A DNA stretch of 64,000 nucleotides from positions 2,805,001 through 2,869,000 of the forward strand of contig JBAGRR010000001.1 in assembly GCA_036924835.1 (NCBI GenBank), in the 5' to 3' direction. A program made the translations under genes and the position numbers. Within the stretch, counting starts at the first letter, position 1, and every line of letters begins with the position of its first letter. The notes beneath the pieces were generated by a model. The model had not been told where the DNA came from, searched no databases, and saw only the letters and a list, made by a program, of their open reading frames with translations. The DNA comes from Nitrobacteraceae bacterium AZCC 1564 (GTDB taxonomy: Bacteria; Pseudomonadota; Alphaproteobacteria; Rhizobiales; Xanthobacteraceae). This document shows positions 36,886 through 46,752 of this stretch, piece by piece.

Positions 36886-38409
36886 ATGAACACCAGCGCC
36901 AACGCCAACCTGTTTTCCCGCCTGTTTGATGGCCTGACCGATCCCGGTAAGCTCGCCATCGAAACCGACGGGCGCCGCATCAGCTACGGCGACCTGATCG
37001 CGCAATCCGGGCAGATCGCGAACTTCATCGTGTCGCGCGGCGTCAAGCCGGGCGATCGTGTTGCAGCGCAAACCGAGAAATCGGTACCCGCATTGGTTTT
37101 ATATCTGGCCTGCGTCCGTGCGGGCGCGGTCTATCTGCCGCTCAACACTGCTTATACGCTTAACGAACTGGAATATTTTATCGGCGATGCCGAACCGTCG
37201 CTGGTGGTGTGCGATCCGTCAAAGGCCGACGGCATCGGCAAGATCGCGGCGAAGATCAACGCCAAGGTCGACACTCTCGATGCGAACGGCGACGGCTCGC
37301 TGATGGACGGCGCGGCGAAGGCCTACACTGAGTTTGCCACCGTTGTACGCTCTGGCGACGATCTCGCTGCAATCCTCTACACGTCAGGCACCACGGGCCG
37401 CTCCAAGGGCGCGATGCTGACCCATGACAATCTTGCATCGAATTCCCTGACGCTGATCGACGTCTGGCGGTTCACCGATCAGGACGTTCTGATTCACGCT
37501 TTGCCGATCTATCACACGCACGGCTTGTTCGTGGCGAGCAACGTGACGCTGTTCTCACGCGCGTCGATGATCTTTCTGAACAAATTTGACGCCGACCAGA
37601 TCATCAAGCTGATGGCGCGCGCGACTGTGCTGATGGGCGTGCCGACGTTCTATACACGCCTGCTGCAGAATCCGGCGCTCACCCGCGAAGCGACCAGCCA
37701 TATGCGCCTGTTTATTTCAGGATCCGCGCCATTGCTCGCGGACACGCACCGTGAGTGGTCGGCCCGCACCGGTCATGCCGTGCTTGAGCGTTACGGTATG
37801 ACCGAAACCAACATGAACACGTCAAACCCTTACGACGGCGACCGCGTGCCGGGTGCCGTGGGCTTCCCTCTGCCGGGCGTATCGGCGCGAGTTACCGATC
37901 CGGAGACCGGCAGGGAGCTGCCGCGCGACACAATCGGGATGATCGAGGTCAAAGGGCCCAACGTGTTCAAGGGCTATTGGCGCATGCCGGAGAAAACCAA
38001 GACGGAATTCCGCGAAGACGGCTTCTTCATCACTGGCGATCTCGGCAAGATCGACGAGCGCGGCTACGTCCACATTCTTGGCCGGGGGAAGGACCTCGTG
38101 ATCTCGGGCGGCTTCAACGTGTATCCAAAGGAAGTCGAATCCGAAATCGATGCGATGCCGGGCGTGATCGAAAGCGCCGTGATCGGCGTTCCCCATGCCG
38201 ATTTCGGGGAAGGCGTCACAGCCGTCGTCGTGAAAGACAAGAACGCAGCGCTGGATGAGGCCGCCGTCCTTCATGCGCTTGAAGGACGGCTTGCCAAATT
38301 CAAGATGCCGAAGCGCGTACTGTTCGTTGACGATCTGCCGCGCAATACCATGGGCAAGGTGCAGAAGAACATTCTGCGCGACACTTACGCGGGGCTCTAC
38401 AAGTCGTAA
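36886..38409 (+). CDS. matB: Malonyl-CoA synthetase (MatB)
   Basis: Activates malonate to malonyl-CoA through a malonyl-AMP intermediate in the cytoplasm. The 507-residue ANL-family enzyme has the P-loop YTSGTTGRSKG at 165-175, the ERYGMTETNMNTSN acyl-binding segment, and the catalytic Lys491 in PRNTMGKVQK, a site that is reversibly acetylated in Rhodopseudomonas MatB. Identity with that enzyme is obvious along the whole length. No malonate transporter or decarboxylase gene is adjacent. Confidence 0.93.
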   Translation: MNTSANANLFSRLFDGLTDPGKLAIETDGRRISYGDLIAQSGQIANFIVSRGVKPGDRVAAQTEKSVPALVLYLACVRAGAVYLPLNTAYTLNELEYFIGDAEPSLVVCDPSKADGIGKIAAKINAKVDTLDANGDGSLMDGAAKAYTEFATVVRSGDDLAAILYTSGTTGRSKGAMLTHDNLASNSLTLIDVWRFTDQDVLIHALPIYHTHGLFVASNVTLFSRASMIFLNKFDADQIIKLMARATVLMGVPTFYTRLLQNPALTREATSHMRLFISGSAPLLADTHREWSARTGHAVLERYGMTETNMNTSNPYDGDRVPGAVGFPLPGVSARVTDPETGRELPRDTIGMIEVKGPNVFKGYWRMPEKTKTEFREDGFFITGDLGKIDERGYVHILGRGKDLVISGGFNVYPKEVESEIDAMPGVIESAVIGVPHADFGEGVTAVVVKDKNAALDEAAVLHALEGRLAKFKMPKRVLFVDDLPRNTMGKVQKNILRDTYAGLYKS

Positions 38410-38474
38410 CCCTTCGCGCGAATTCACCGCGCCGTTCTCGCAAAGCGACGCGGCACGCGCGATGCGACGATCGC

Positions 38475-39335
38475 TCAGTACCCTGTCGTTAGACTGATGA
38501 CGAAGCGTGAACTGACGGTCACCAGATAAAGCCCGAACGCGATTTCGAGCTGCCGTTTTGACAACAAATGCGCGACCTTCACGCCCAGCGGCGCCACCAG
38601 CAGGCTTGTCGGCATAACAAGAACGGCGCCGATGAGCGAGATGTAACCGACCGCAAATGGCAACTGCAGCGCGACAACTTCGGGGAATCGCGCTGCGGCC
38701 GGCCAGCCTGCGTAGATGTAGCCGAGCGCTCCGGGAATTGAGATCAGCACGGCCAACCCCGCCGACGTGCCGATCGCCTGATGAATCGGACGGCCGTAGA
38801 GAGTCATCACCAGATTTGCGAACAGGCCACCGCCGATTCCCATCAGCGTCGAGAGCAGGCCGATGATCGCGCCATACACCCGCATGAAAAAGCCGGTTGG
38901 AAGATCCTTCCCGAGCCGCCAGCCTTCCCGGCCAAACAGCAGTCGTGCTGCCGCCGACCAAGCCACGGCGACGAAGACGAATTTGAACAGCCGCTCGGGC
39001 GCGTACCTGGCAATCACGCTACCCGCGATCACGCCGACCAGAACCGGGATCGCCCAACGCTTCAGGATCTCCATGTCGACCGAACCGCGCGCCTGATGGG
39101 CGCGCCATGACCGGATCGACGTGGGAATGATGATGGCGAGGGAGGTGCCAACACAGAGCGGCATGCGCGCGTCCAGCGGCACACCAGCTATGCGAAAACA
39201 TTCATAGAGAACGGGGACCAGGACCGCGCCGCCGCCGATGCCGAAGATGCCGGCTAGAAATCCGGCCAGCGCCCCGGTCCCGAGCAATAGCACGGCTAAT
39301 TCGAGAAGTTCGGATAAGCTAACGCCGGCAATCAT
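38475..39335 (-). CDS. TauE/SafE family membrane transporter
   Basis: A 286-residue, seven- or eight-helix protein with the duplicated TauE/SafE plan: GALAGFLAGIFGIGGGAVLVPVL near the start and GLLSTLMGIGGGLFANLVMTLYG in the middle. Members export sulfite, sulfonates or organic acids; the substrate here is open. It is convergent with matB without a clear terminator. Confidence 0.88.
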   Translation of the reverse strand: MIAGVSLSELLELAVLLLGTGALAGFLAGIFGIGGGAVLVPVLYECFRIAGVPLDARMPLCVGTSLAIIIPTSIRSWRAHQARGSVDMEILKRWAIPVLVGVIAGSVIARYAPERLFKFVFVAVAWSAAARLLFGREGWRLGKDLPTGFFMRVYGAIIGLLSTLMGIGGGLFANLVMTLYGRPIHQAIGTSAGLAVLISIPGALGYIYAGWPAAARFPEVVALQLPFAVGYISLIGAVLVMPTSLLVAPLGVKVAHLLSKRQLEIAFGLYLVTVSSRFVISLTTGY

Positions 39336-39371
39336 GTATTGCAGCCTGATGTTTCAACAGAGAACTGACCG

Positions 39372-39599
39372 TCATTCGCCGCCTCCGAATGCGAGGCCTG
39401 TTAGCGGGGTGAGGAGGGCCGAAGCCAGGATGGAAAGCCACCTGGCGAGAGTGAAAGCCGGACCATCTAACGGCGCCTGCGAAATGAGGCAACCAAGCAA
39501 TCCTGCAAGAGAAAACGTGAGGACAGTGAGAAGCGATTCCGCGTCCTGAACTTGGATGCGTTGATTGCAGCGCCTTCTCATTCGGACCGTATGTTTCAT
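39372..39599 (-). CDS. Possible small membrane protein
   Basis: A 75-residue frame with a basic N-terminus and two hydrophobic segments, starting at an ATG preceded by GAGG. It lies upstream of the TauE-like gene in the same direction. I recognise no family; it may be a real co-transcribed small protein or chance. Confidence 0.4.
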   Translation of the reverse strand: MKHTVRMRRRCNQRIQVQDAESLLTVLTFSLAGLLGCLISQAPLDGPAFTLARWLSILASALLTPLTGLAFGGGE

Positions 39600-39707
39600 G
39601 CTCGCGCCTCTTTCCATCACTTGCATCCAGCAGCCTATACCCTTCCGCGAAACAGGATTATCCTCCCTTAATGGCAATATCTCTTGCGATAAGCGGAAGG
39701 CTGCTCG

Positions 39708-40646
39708 GTGGACCGGCTTGCTGTTATGGCGACGTTTGTGAAGATCGTGGAGACAGGCAGTCTGTCGGCGGCCGCCCGCGCGATCCCTACCTCTCTTACG
39801 TCCGTCAGCCGACAGGTCGCGATGTTGGAGGACAGATTAGGGACGCAACTGTTGCGACGGACGACCCGAAGCCTTGCGCTTACGGAGGACGGGCGACTGT
39901 TTTACGATCACGCCAAGACGATTCTCGGCGAGTGGGAGGACATGGAATTCGCTCTGTCCTCTGGCAGGGCTGAGCCGACGGGGCGTCTTCACATCAGCGC
40001 GCCGGTGCTGATGGGAAAAATGATGCTAGCTCCGATGTTGCCGCCGTTTCTGGCGCGCCACCCATCCGTTGCAATTGATCTGCTTCTGATAGATCGCACC
40101 ATCAATCTTGTTGAAGACAACATCCACATCGCGATCAGAGTCGGCCGCCTACCCGATTCACAGTTCGTCGCGCGTAAACTGGGAGACGTGCATATGGTCC
40201 TATGCGCTGCGCCAGATTATCTTTCGCGGCGCGGCACTCCACAAACGCCGGACGAGCTCAGTCATCACGATTGTCTGGTTTTTTCTGAAGCACCCGGCGC
40301 CGCGGAATGGAGCTTTCAATTCGCGAGCAACCGAAAAACCGTCCCGGTTTCGGGACGCTTCTCTGCCAATAACCTCGAGACTCTTGTCTCAGCAGCCATC
40401 AGCGGCGTTGGCATCGCGCGAGTGCCGTCATGGCAGATCACTGGCGATATCGCCGCCGGCCGCCTACAGCGCATCCTCACGACCTACGAGCGCCCGCCGG
40501 CACCTGTACATATGATCTTTCAGCATACGAAACTGTCGTCGCCGAAAATTCGCGCCTTCCTCGACTACCTAACCACCCATTGGGCTCGGTCCGACGATCG
40601 TGTCGCCAGCGATCCAAAACGGCCAATTTCCAAAGCAACCGAATAG
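39708..40646 (+). CDS. LysR family transcriptional regulator
   Basis: A 312-residue regulator with a winged HTH at residues 1-60 (MATFVKIVETGSLSAAARAI...VSRQVAMLEDRLGTQLLRRTTR) and a periplasmic-binding-like effector domain. The GTG start at 39708 matches the family N-terminus. It may act on the divergent small protein/TauE-like genes; the effector is unknown. Confidence 0.9.
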   Translation: MDRLAVMATFVKIVETGSLSAAARAIPTSLTSVSRQVAMLEDRLGTQLLRRTTRSLALTEDGRLFYDHAKTILGEWEDMEFALSSGRAEPTGRLHISAPVLMGKMMLAPMLPPFLARHPSVAIDLLLIDRTINLVEDNIHIAIRVGRLPDSQFVARKLGDVHMVLCAAPDYLSRRGTPQTPDELSHHDCLVFSEAPGAAEWSFQFASNRKTVPVSGRFSANNLETLVSAAISGVGIARVPSWQITGDIAAGRLQRILTTYERPPAPVHMIFQHTKLSSPKIRAFLDYLTTHWARSDDRVASDPKRPISKATE

Positions 40647-40696
40647 TTCGATCGAACTGAATTTTCCTTCATTTCATTATCATCGGCCCAAGCGAT

Positions 40697-40721
40697 TTGG
40701 TATACCAAGATCCATTATACC
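40697..40721. promoter_or_regulatory. Operator-like palindrome upstream of sdhC
   Basis: TTGGTATACCAA is a perfect 12-base palindrome, followed after nine bases by a further half site TATACC (40716-40721). GGTATA half sites are typical of GntR-type operators. It lies about 160-185 bases before sdhC. No GntR gene is in the window, so this is a candidate only. Confidence 0.4.
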
Positions 40722-40881
40722 AGTCATATTGATGGATGAATCAAGAAGTGATCGGCAATTCGCTACATGGTCACTTCTGCGTTGCGCTCAATCTTGTCAC
40801 TTCGTAAATAGAAATCCTCTAACCCGATCCCGCACAAAAAGTCGGCACCACTTTTTTGCCGCAAACCGTCAAAGTTGCTCA

Positions 40882-41277
40882 ATGGCTCCCAGGATCGACC
40901 GCCCTCTTTCACCCTTTATGACCTACCGCTGGACGCTGACGATGGCGATGTCCATCGTTCACCGCATCACCGGTATCGCCCTTTACGCTGGCACCCTGCT
41001 GCTGGCCTGGTGGTTGATCGCAACCGCTTCCGGCCCCGGCGCCTATGCCAATCTTCAGGCTTTTACCAGCAGCTGGATCGGGCGCATCATCGTGTTCGGC
41101 TACACATGGGCCCTTATCCATCACATGCTCGGTGGTATCCGCCACCTGATCTGGGACCTCGGCTACGGCTTCGGCCCCAATGAGCGCGAATGGCTGACCC
41201 GCGCGGCGTTGATCGGCTCAATCACTCTGACGATCGTGCTGTGGATCGTTGCCTATGCCGTTGGAGGCGGACGATGA
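40882..41277 (+). CDS. sdhC: Succinate dehydrogenase cytochrome b556 subunit
   Basis: A 131-residue, three-helix membrane anchor of complex II that binds heme b and quinone. SIVHRITG and HHMLGGIRHLIWD carry the conserved residues including the heme histidine. The ATG at 40882 is the family start (MAPRIDRPLSPFMTYRW); the frame is open further upstream by chance. It overlaps sdhD by four bases. Confidence 0.95.
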   Translation: MAPRIDRPLSPFMTYRWTLTMAMSIVHRITGIALYAGTLLLAWWLIATASGPGAYANLQAFTSSWIGRIIVFGYTWALIHHMLGGIRHLIWDLGYGFGPNEREWLTRAALIGSITLTIVLWIVAYAVGGGR

Positions 41278-41690
41278 GCGCACAAGACACCAACGGTTCC
41301 TTCAAGAAGTCCTCCATGCGCACACCGCTCGGCCGTGTCCGCAATCTGGGCTCCGCCCACGGCGGCACCTCGGACTTCTTCCGCCAGCGCGTGACCGCAG
41401 TGGCAATGATTCTGCTCATTGTGCCGGTCATTATCGTGATTATGTCGATGCTTGGCAGAAACCAGGCCGGCGCAGCAGCGATCCTTGGTTCACCGCTGGT
41501 AGCCGTCATCCTGATCCTCTTTGTCATTGCCAGTGTCTGGCACATGAAGATCGGCATGCAGGTCGTGCTGGAGGACTACATTCATGATGAGAAGCTCAAG
41601 CTGGCGCTGATCATCGCCAACACGTTCTTTTCCGCGGCCGTCGGCCTCGCGTCGATCTACGCCATTCTCAAACTTTCATCTGGAGTTTAA
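41274..41690 (+). CDS. sdhD: Succinate dehydrogenase membrane anchor subunit SdhD
   Basis: A 138-residue, three-helix partner of SdhC with MRTPLGRVRNLGSAHGGTSDFFRQRVTA and HMKIGMQVVLEDYIHDE, where the heme His and quinone-site residues lie. Its start ATG overlaps the sdhC stop, giving coupled translation. sdhA follows after three bases. Confidence 0.95.
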   Translation: MSAQDTNGSFKKSSMRTPLGRVRNLGSAHGGTSDFFRQRVTAVAMILLIVPVIIVIMSMLGRNQAGAAAILGSPLVAVILILFVIASVWHMKIGMQVVLEDYIHDEKLKLALIIANTFFSAAVGLASIYAILKLSSGV

Positions 41691-41693
41691 CGC

Positions 41694-43526
41694 ATGGGCA
41701 CTCAAGCCAACGGCGCTCCGGCCGCCAACGGCCAAGCCTACGCGATCGAAGATCACACTTTTGATGTTGTCGTTGTTGGCGCCGGCGGCGCCGGTCTGCG
41801 CGCCGTCGTCGGCTGCAGCGAGGCCGGCCTGCGCACGGCCTGCATCACCAAGGTGTTCCCGACTCGCTCGCACACGGTTGCTGCTCAGGGCGGCATTTCG
41901 GCTTCCCTCGGCAACATGCACAAGGACGACTGGCGCTGGCACATGTACGACACCGTGAAAGGGTCGGACTGGCTCGGCGATCAGGACTCGATCGAATACA
42001 TGGTGCGTAACGCCCCCGAAGCCGTCTACGAGCTGGAGCACTGGGGTGTTCCGTTCTCGCGCACTGAAGACGGCAAGATCTATCAGCGTCCGTTCGGTGG
42101 TATGACCATCGATTACGGCAAGGGCCAGGCTCAACGAACCTGCGCCGCGGCCGACCGCACCGGTCACGCCATGCTGCACACGATGTATGGCCAGGCCTTG
42201 CGTCACTCGGCGGAATTCTTCATCGAATTTTTTGCCATCGATCTGATCATGGACGATCAGGGCGTATGCCGTGGCGTGATCGCCCTCAAGCTCGATGACG
42301 GCACGCTGCATCGCTTCCGGGCACAGACCACGATTCTCGCCACCGGCGGCTATGGCCGCGCTTACTTCTCTTGCACCTCAGCCCATACCTGCACCGGCGA
42401 CGGCGGCGGCATGGTACTGCGCGCAGGCCTTCCGCTGCAGGACATGGAATTCGTTCAATTCCACCCGACCGGCATCTATGGTTCGGGCTGTCTGATCACC
42501 GAAGGCGCACGTGGCGAAGGCGGTTACCTCGTCAACTCCGAAGGCGAGCGCTTCATGGAGCGCTACGCACCGTCCGCGAAGGATCTTGCCTCCCGTGACG
42601 TGGTGTCCCGCGCGATGACCATCGAAATCCGTGAGGGCCGCGGCGTCGGCAAGAACAAGGATCACATCTACCTGCACCTGGATCACCTTGATCCGAACGT
42701 GCTGCACGAGCGCCTGCCGGGCATCTCGGAATCGGCGAAGATTTTCGCCAACGTCGATGTCACCCGTCAGCCGATTCCGATCGTCCCGACGGTGCACTAC
42801 AATATGGGCGGAATCCCCACGAACTTCCACGCCGAGGTCGTCACCAAGAAGAACGGCGACGATAACGCAGTCGTGCCGGGCCTGATGGCCGTCGGCGAAG
42901 CGGCTTGCGTGTCGGTGCATGGCGCAAATCGTCTGGGCTCGAACTCGCTGATCGACCTCGTGGTGTTCGGCCGTGCGGCGGCATTGCGCTGCGCCGAGAA
43001 GCTGATCCCGAATGCGAAGCAGCCGGATCTGCCGGCGAATTCCGCCGACCTCGCGCTCAGCCGTCTCGACCATTATCGCCACGCAGCAGGCGGCACGCCG
43101 ACCGCGAAGCTGCGCGACAACATGCAGCGGGTGATGCAGAACAACTGCGCGGTGTTCCGCACCGGCGAAGTTCTCAACGAAGGCAAGGACCTCATTCACA
43201 AGGTGCACAGCGGCATCAACGACATCGCGGTGTCCGACCGGTCGCTGGTCTGGAACTCCGACCTCATCGAGACCCTCGAATTCGACAACCTGATCGTTCA
43301 GGCCGTCGTGACGATGGACTCGGCTGCGAACCGCACCGAAAGCCGTGGCGCGCACGCCCGCGAGGACTACTCCGAGCGCGACGACAAGAACTGGATGAAG
43401 CACACGCTGTCGTGGATGGACGACAAGGGAACGTCGACCATCGATTACCGGCCCCGTGCACGATTACACGATGACCAACGATGTTCAGTACATCCCGCCG
43501 AAAGCGCGCGTGTACTGATCGCCTGA
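41694..43526 (+). CDS. sdhA: Succinate dehydrogenase flavoprotein subunit (frameshifted at its very C-terminus)
   Basis: Oxidises succinate to fumarate, with covalent FAD on His60 ([11 protein letters not shown]). The FAD-binding VVVGAGGAG motif and substrate-site segments are intact through about residue 585. After RP the frame as written gives an unrelated tail to 43526. Removing one C from the run at 43452-43455 restores [20 protein letters not shown] and a TGA at 43516-43518, the normal SdhA ending. An extra C from base calling is likely; a true frameshift would change only the last 20 or so residues. Confidence 0.95.
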   Translation: MGTQANGAPAANGQAYAIEDHTFDVVVVGAGGAGLRAVVGCSEAGLRTACITKVFPTRSHTVAAQGGISASLGNMHKDDWRWHMYDTVKGSDWLGDQDSIEYMVRNAPEAVYELEHWGVPFSRTEDGKIYQRPFGGMTIDYGKGQAQRTCAAADRTGHAMLHTMYGQALRHSAEFFIEFFAIDLIMDDQGVCRGVIALKLDDGTLHRFRAQTTILATGGYGRAYFSCTSAHTCTGDGGGMVLRAGLPLQDMEFVQFHPTGIYGSGCLITEGARGEGGYLVNSEGERFMERYAPSAKDLASRDVVSRAMTIEIREGRGVGKNKDHIYLHLDHLDPNVLHERLPGISESAKIFANVDVTRQPIPIVPTVHYNMGGIPTNFHAEVVTKKNGDDNAVVPGLMAVGEAACVSVHGANRLGSNSLIDLVVFGRAAALRCAEKLIPNAKQPDLPANSADLALSRLDHYRHAAGGTPTAKLRDNMQRVMQNNCAVFRTGEVLNEGKDLIHKVHSGINDIAVSDRSLVWNSDLIETLEFDNLIVQAVVTMDSAANRTESRGAHAREDYSERDDKNWMKHTLSWMDDKGTSTIDYRPRARLHDDQRCSVHPAESARVLIA

Positions 43527-43557
43527 TTTAACGAACGCCCAAGCGAAAGTCCGAGAG

Positions 43558-44340
43558 ATGGTTCAATTCTCACTTCCGAAGAACTCGAAGATCACCGGCG
43601 GCAAGGAATGGCCCAAGCCAGCCGGCGCCGTTAATACGCGCGAGTTCAAGGTGTATCGCTGGAATCCGGATGACGGCAAAAATCCGAGTGTCGACACTTA
43701 TCACGTCAACACCGACGATTGCGGCCCGATGGTTCTCGACGGTCTGATCTGGATCAAGAACAACATTGATCCGACATTGACCTTCCGCCGCTCCTGCCGT
43801 GAAGGCGTGTGCGGTTCGTGCGCCATGAACATCGATGGCCAGAACACCCTGGCCTGCACCAAATCGATGCACGATGTTGACGACGGCGCATTGAAAATCA
43901 ATCCGCTGCCACACCAGCCGGTGGTGAAGGATCTTGTGCCGGATCTGACCAATTTCTACGCGCAGTATGCTTCCATTGAGCCCTGGCTTCACACCACCAC
44001 GGCCACGCCGCAGAAGGAGTGGAGGCAATCTCCGGAGGATCGCAAGAAGCTCGACGGTCTCTATGAGTGCATTCTCTGTGCATGCTGCTCGACGTCCTGC
44101 CCCAGCTACTGGTGGAACAGCGAACGCTTCCTTGGTCCCGCCGCGCTGCTGCAGGCCGACCGCTGGGTCAACGATAGCCGCGATGAAGCCACCGGCGAAC
44201 GTCTCGATAATCTGGAAGATCCGTTCCGACTCTATCGCTGCCACACCATCATGAACTGCGCCAAGGCATGTCCGAAGGGTCTCAACCCTTCTGAAGCGAT
44301 TGCCGACCTCAAACTCAAAATGGTCGAACGGCAGGTTTGA
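43558..44340 (+). CDS. sdhB: Succinate dehydrogenase iron-sulfur subunit
   Basis: The 260-residue electron-transfer subunit of complex II. The [2Fe-2S] ligands are Cys80, Cys85, Cys88 and Cys100. The [4Fe-4S] and [3Fe-4S] clusters use the [11 protein letters not shown] group (Cys171, 174, 177, 181) and Cys228, Cys234 and Cys238. It is the last gene of sdhCDAB and is followed by a hairpin. Confidence 0.97.
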   Translation: MVQFSLPKNSKITGGKEWPKPAGAVNTREFKVYRWNPDDGKNPSVDTYHVNTDDCGPMVLDGLIWIKNNIDPTLTFRRSCREGVCGSCAMNIDGQNTLACTKSMHDVDDGALKINPLPHQPVVKDLVPDLTNFYAQYASIEPWLHTTTATPQKEWRQSPEDRKKLDGLYECILCACCSTSCPSYWWNSERFLGPAALLQADRWVNDSRDEATGERLDNLEDPFRLYRCHTIMNCAKACPKGLNPSEAIADLKLKMVERQV

Positions 44341-44401
44341 TTTGGGATAGGGCCTACCCGTCTCGTCAAGGCGTTGGCCGCGGTGCAAACGACAATGTGT
44401 T

Positions 44402-44435
44402 TTTGAGGCGGTGGAATCAGTTTCACCGCCTCAAA
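44402..44435 (+). terminator. Hairpin after sdhB
   Basis: TTTGAGGCGGTG pairs perfectly with CACCGCCTCAAA across a 10-base loop, 62 bases after the sdhB stop. Confidence 0.75.
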
Positions 44436-44568
44436 TTACTTCAGACCCTGTTTCTCGATTCGATGATCTTCGCGAGCCGCGACGCTGATCGAGATTCTGC
44501 CTTCGGACAGCATCTTGGCAGGATCCCGCCTCATTTGTTTCGTTCGGCGAATTTTCGTACAAACAGGC

Positions 44569-45975
44569 ATGAGCAACGGCCCATACGCGTCCTGCGATGT
44601 TGCTGCCGCAAAAGCTGCGGTTTGTGCGCGCGAAGCTAGTCATCCGCGGCTCATCATTGCCAGCACGATCCTGGCCTCGACTTTGGCTTTCATTGACGGA
44701 TCGGTCGTGAATGTTGGCCTTCCAGCGATCGGCGCGAGCTTTCAGGCCAATGTCAGCGACCTGCAATGGATCGTGAACGCCTATCTGCTTCCATTGAGTG
44801 CCCTGCTTTTATTGGGCGGGGCCGCCGGTGACCGCTACGGCCGCAGACGTCTCCTGATTGCAGGCGTCGCACTATTCGCGCTCGCATCGCTGGCTTGCGC
44901 GCTTGCACCCAATCTTTCTTCGCTGTTCATTGCACGCTTCATCCAAGGCGTCAGCGCAGCAATGCTGATGCCGAACAGCCTTGCAATTCTGGGGGAAAGT
45001 TTCTCTGGAGAAGCCAAAGGCCGTGCGATCGGGATTTGGGCCGCTGTCGGCGCTGCAGCCGGCGCCGTCGGACCGGTGCTTGGCGGATGGCTGATCGATG
45101 CCGGCAGTTGGCGACTGATATTTCTGATCAATCTACCGCTGGCGGCGACAGCGATTGCGCTGACGTACTTCTTCGTCGATGCGGATCAAGATAACGATTC
45201 TACCCCGTTGGATTCGATAGGCGGACTTCTTGCGACTGCTGGGCTTGGAGTGACCACCTGGGCGCTGACGCAGGGTTCAGCATACGGCTGGTCTCTGATT
45301 GCATCTGCCACGTTGTTCGCAGGCATTGTTCTTCTGGTTGGGTTTATCCTGTTCGAGCAGCATCGCGGCGACAAGGCGATGATGCCGCTTGCGTTGTTCG
45401 GATCGCCGAGTTTTGTTGGACTAACCTTGCTGACTTTCCTGCTCTACGGTGCGCTCGGCGGTCTGTTTGTGGTGGTGCCCTACGTGCTCATTACGGCTGG
45501 CGGATACTCGGCAACGGCCGCGGGCGCCGCCCTCTTGCCACTTCCCCTCGTCATTGCCCTTGCCTCACCGATCGCCGGCGCGTTCTCCGCGAAGACCGGA
45601 CCGCGCATGCCCCTTACGCTTGGGTCGGTCATTGTCGCGCTTGGCTTTCTGCTGATGCTCTGGATAGGACGAGGTGAAAACTATTGGCGAGACGTGTTCC
45701 CGGCGATGGTCGTGATGGCGATGGGAATGGCCACCGCCGTCGCACCGCTGACGACCGCCGTGTTGATGTCCGTCGACCCAAGTCATGTTGGCGCTGCATC
45801 GGGATTGAACAGCGCAGTCGCGCGCAACGGCGGGCTGGTCGCGACAGCACTTATCGGATCGGTGCTGGTCATGACGGGACCAGCGCTTCTGTCTGCGGTC
45901 GAAGGCGCTGCAGTTGCAGGCGCCTTGGCGTGTGTGGCCGCATCGCTGAGTGCGTTCCTGCTCATCACACGTTAG
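44569..45975 (+). CDS. MFS drug exporter, DHA2 (14-helix EmrB/QacA) family
   Basis: A 468-residue proton-coupled exporter with about 14 hydrophobic helices. The first helix has LAFIDGSVVNVGLPAIG (motif D1), then GDRYGRRRLLIAG (motif A) and RFIQGVSAAMLMPNSLAIL (motif C region). The ATG at 44569 is preceded by AGG; a longer frame to 44515 is less likely. No periplasmic adaptor gene is adjacent, so the substrate is unknown. Confidence 0.9.
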   Translation: MSNGPYASCDVAAAKAAVCAREASHPRLIIASTILASTLAFIDGSVVNVGLPAIGASFQANVSDLQWIVNAYLLPLSALLLLGGAAGDRYGRRRLLIAGVALFALASLACALAPNLSSLFIARFIQGVSAAMLMPNSLAILGESFSGEAKGRAIGIWAAVGAAAGAVGPVLGGWLIDAGSWRLIFLINLPLAATAIALTYFFVDADQDNDSTPLDSIGGLLATAGLGVTTWALTQGSAYGWSLIASATLFAGIVLLVGFILFEQHRGDKAMMPLALFGSPSFVGLTLLTFLLYGALGGLFVVVPYVLITAGGYSATAAGAALLPLPLVIALASPIAGAFSAKTGPRMPLTLGSVIVALGFLLMLWIGRGENYWRDVFPAMVVMAMGMATAVAPLTTAVLMSVDPSHVGAASGLNSAVARNGGLVATALIGSVLVMTGPALLSAVEGAAVAGALACVAASLSAFLLITR

Positions 45976-46112
45976 AAGCAATCTAATCCAAAGCTGCAGC
46001 ACATCAGGAAGACGTGAACGGGTTCGAATGCTTTATCGTTCATACTTACTACAAGAGGTAAGCTTCGGCATGTTGGCTCACTTTCCTTCAATATAATCCG
46101 CTACCAATCCCT

Positions 46113-46685
46113 ATGAAGAACGACACGACGCGCACGACTATCGACACAATTCCCGATATCTACGACAAGGTTACGATCCGACTACACTGGGCGACAGCGG
46201 CTCTGGTCTCGATCCTTTGGCTCATGGGAAGGACGATCGGCTTCATGCCGCGAGGCCCATCGCGGATCGACATGTGGTCGTTGCATATCCTGCTCGGCGC
46301 GATACTGGCTTGCGTATTGGTTGCGCGGATTATTTGGCGTGCGACGAACGGGCGAAAGCTTCCTTCTGCTGATCGCAGCGCACTCGAACGGCTCGCCCGT
46401 GCCGTTCACTGGCTGCTCTATCTGCTTCTCGCGATCGTTGTCGTGCTCGGTGTGATCAACGTGTTCACGCACGCCTTTCCGCTATTCAACATCTGGCGGT
46501 TTCCGAAAATCGGCGGAGGCGATTTGAGGATGAAGATCAACAACTGGCATGATCTCGCTGCGAATATCATCATGGTCCTGGCTCTGCTGCACGCAACCGC
46601 AGCACTGCTTCATCACTTAGTCATCAAGGACACCGTCCTGCGTCGCATGTGGCCATCCAGGCAGCAGGCTCGACAAGGACGCTAA
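46113..46685 (+). CDS. Cytochrome b561 family protein
   Basis: A 190-residue, four-helix membrane protein with the heme histidines of the CybB group (IRLHWATA, WSLHILLGA, NNWHDLAANII, LLHATAALLHHLVIKD). It probably moves quinol electrons, for example to oxygen or superoxide, as proposed for CybB. It is a single gene. It is distinct from the MsrP-linked cytochrome b at 34393. Confidence 0.9.
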   Translation: MKNDTTRTTIDTIPDIYDKVTIRLHWATAALVSILWLMGRTIGFMPRGPSRIDMWSLHILLGAILACVLVARIIWRATNGRKLPSADRSALERLARAVHWLLYLLLAIVVVLGVINVFTHAFPLFNIWRFPKIGGGDLRMKINNWHDLAANIIMVLALLHATAALLHHLVIKDTVLRRMWPSRQQARQGR

Positions 46686-46752
46686 ACTTGAAGGTCGCCA
46701 CCCAGGCCCCTTTTCTCTTGAATCGCGCGGCTTCCCGCGCGATGAAACGCAA

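Noticed and set aside
42378..43403. 341-codon frame antisense to sdhA
   Set aside because: Mirror of a conserved gene; no domain, no ribosome site; composition follows the sdhA codon pattern.
46018..46036. GGGTTCGAATGC as a tRNA T-arm
   Set aside because: The arm does not pair and no acceptor, anticodon or D-arm can be drawn around it.
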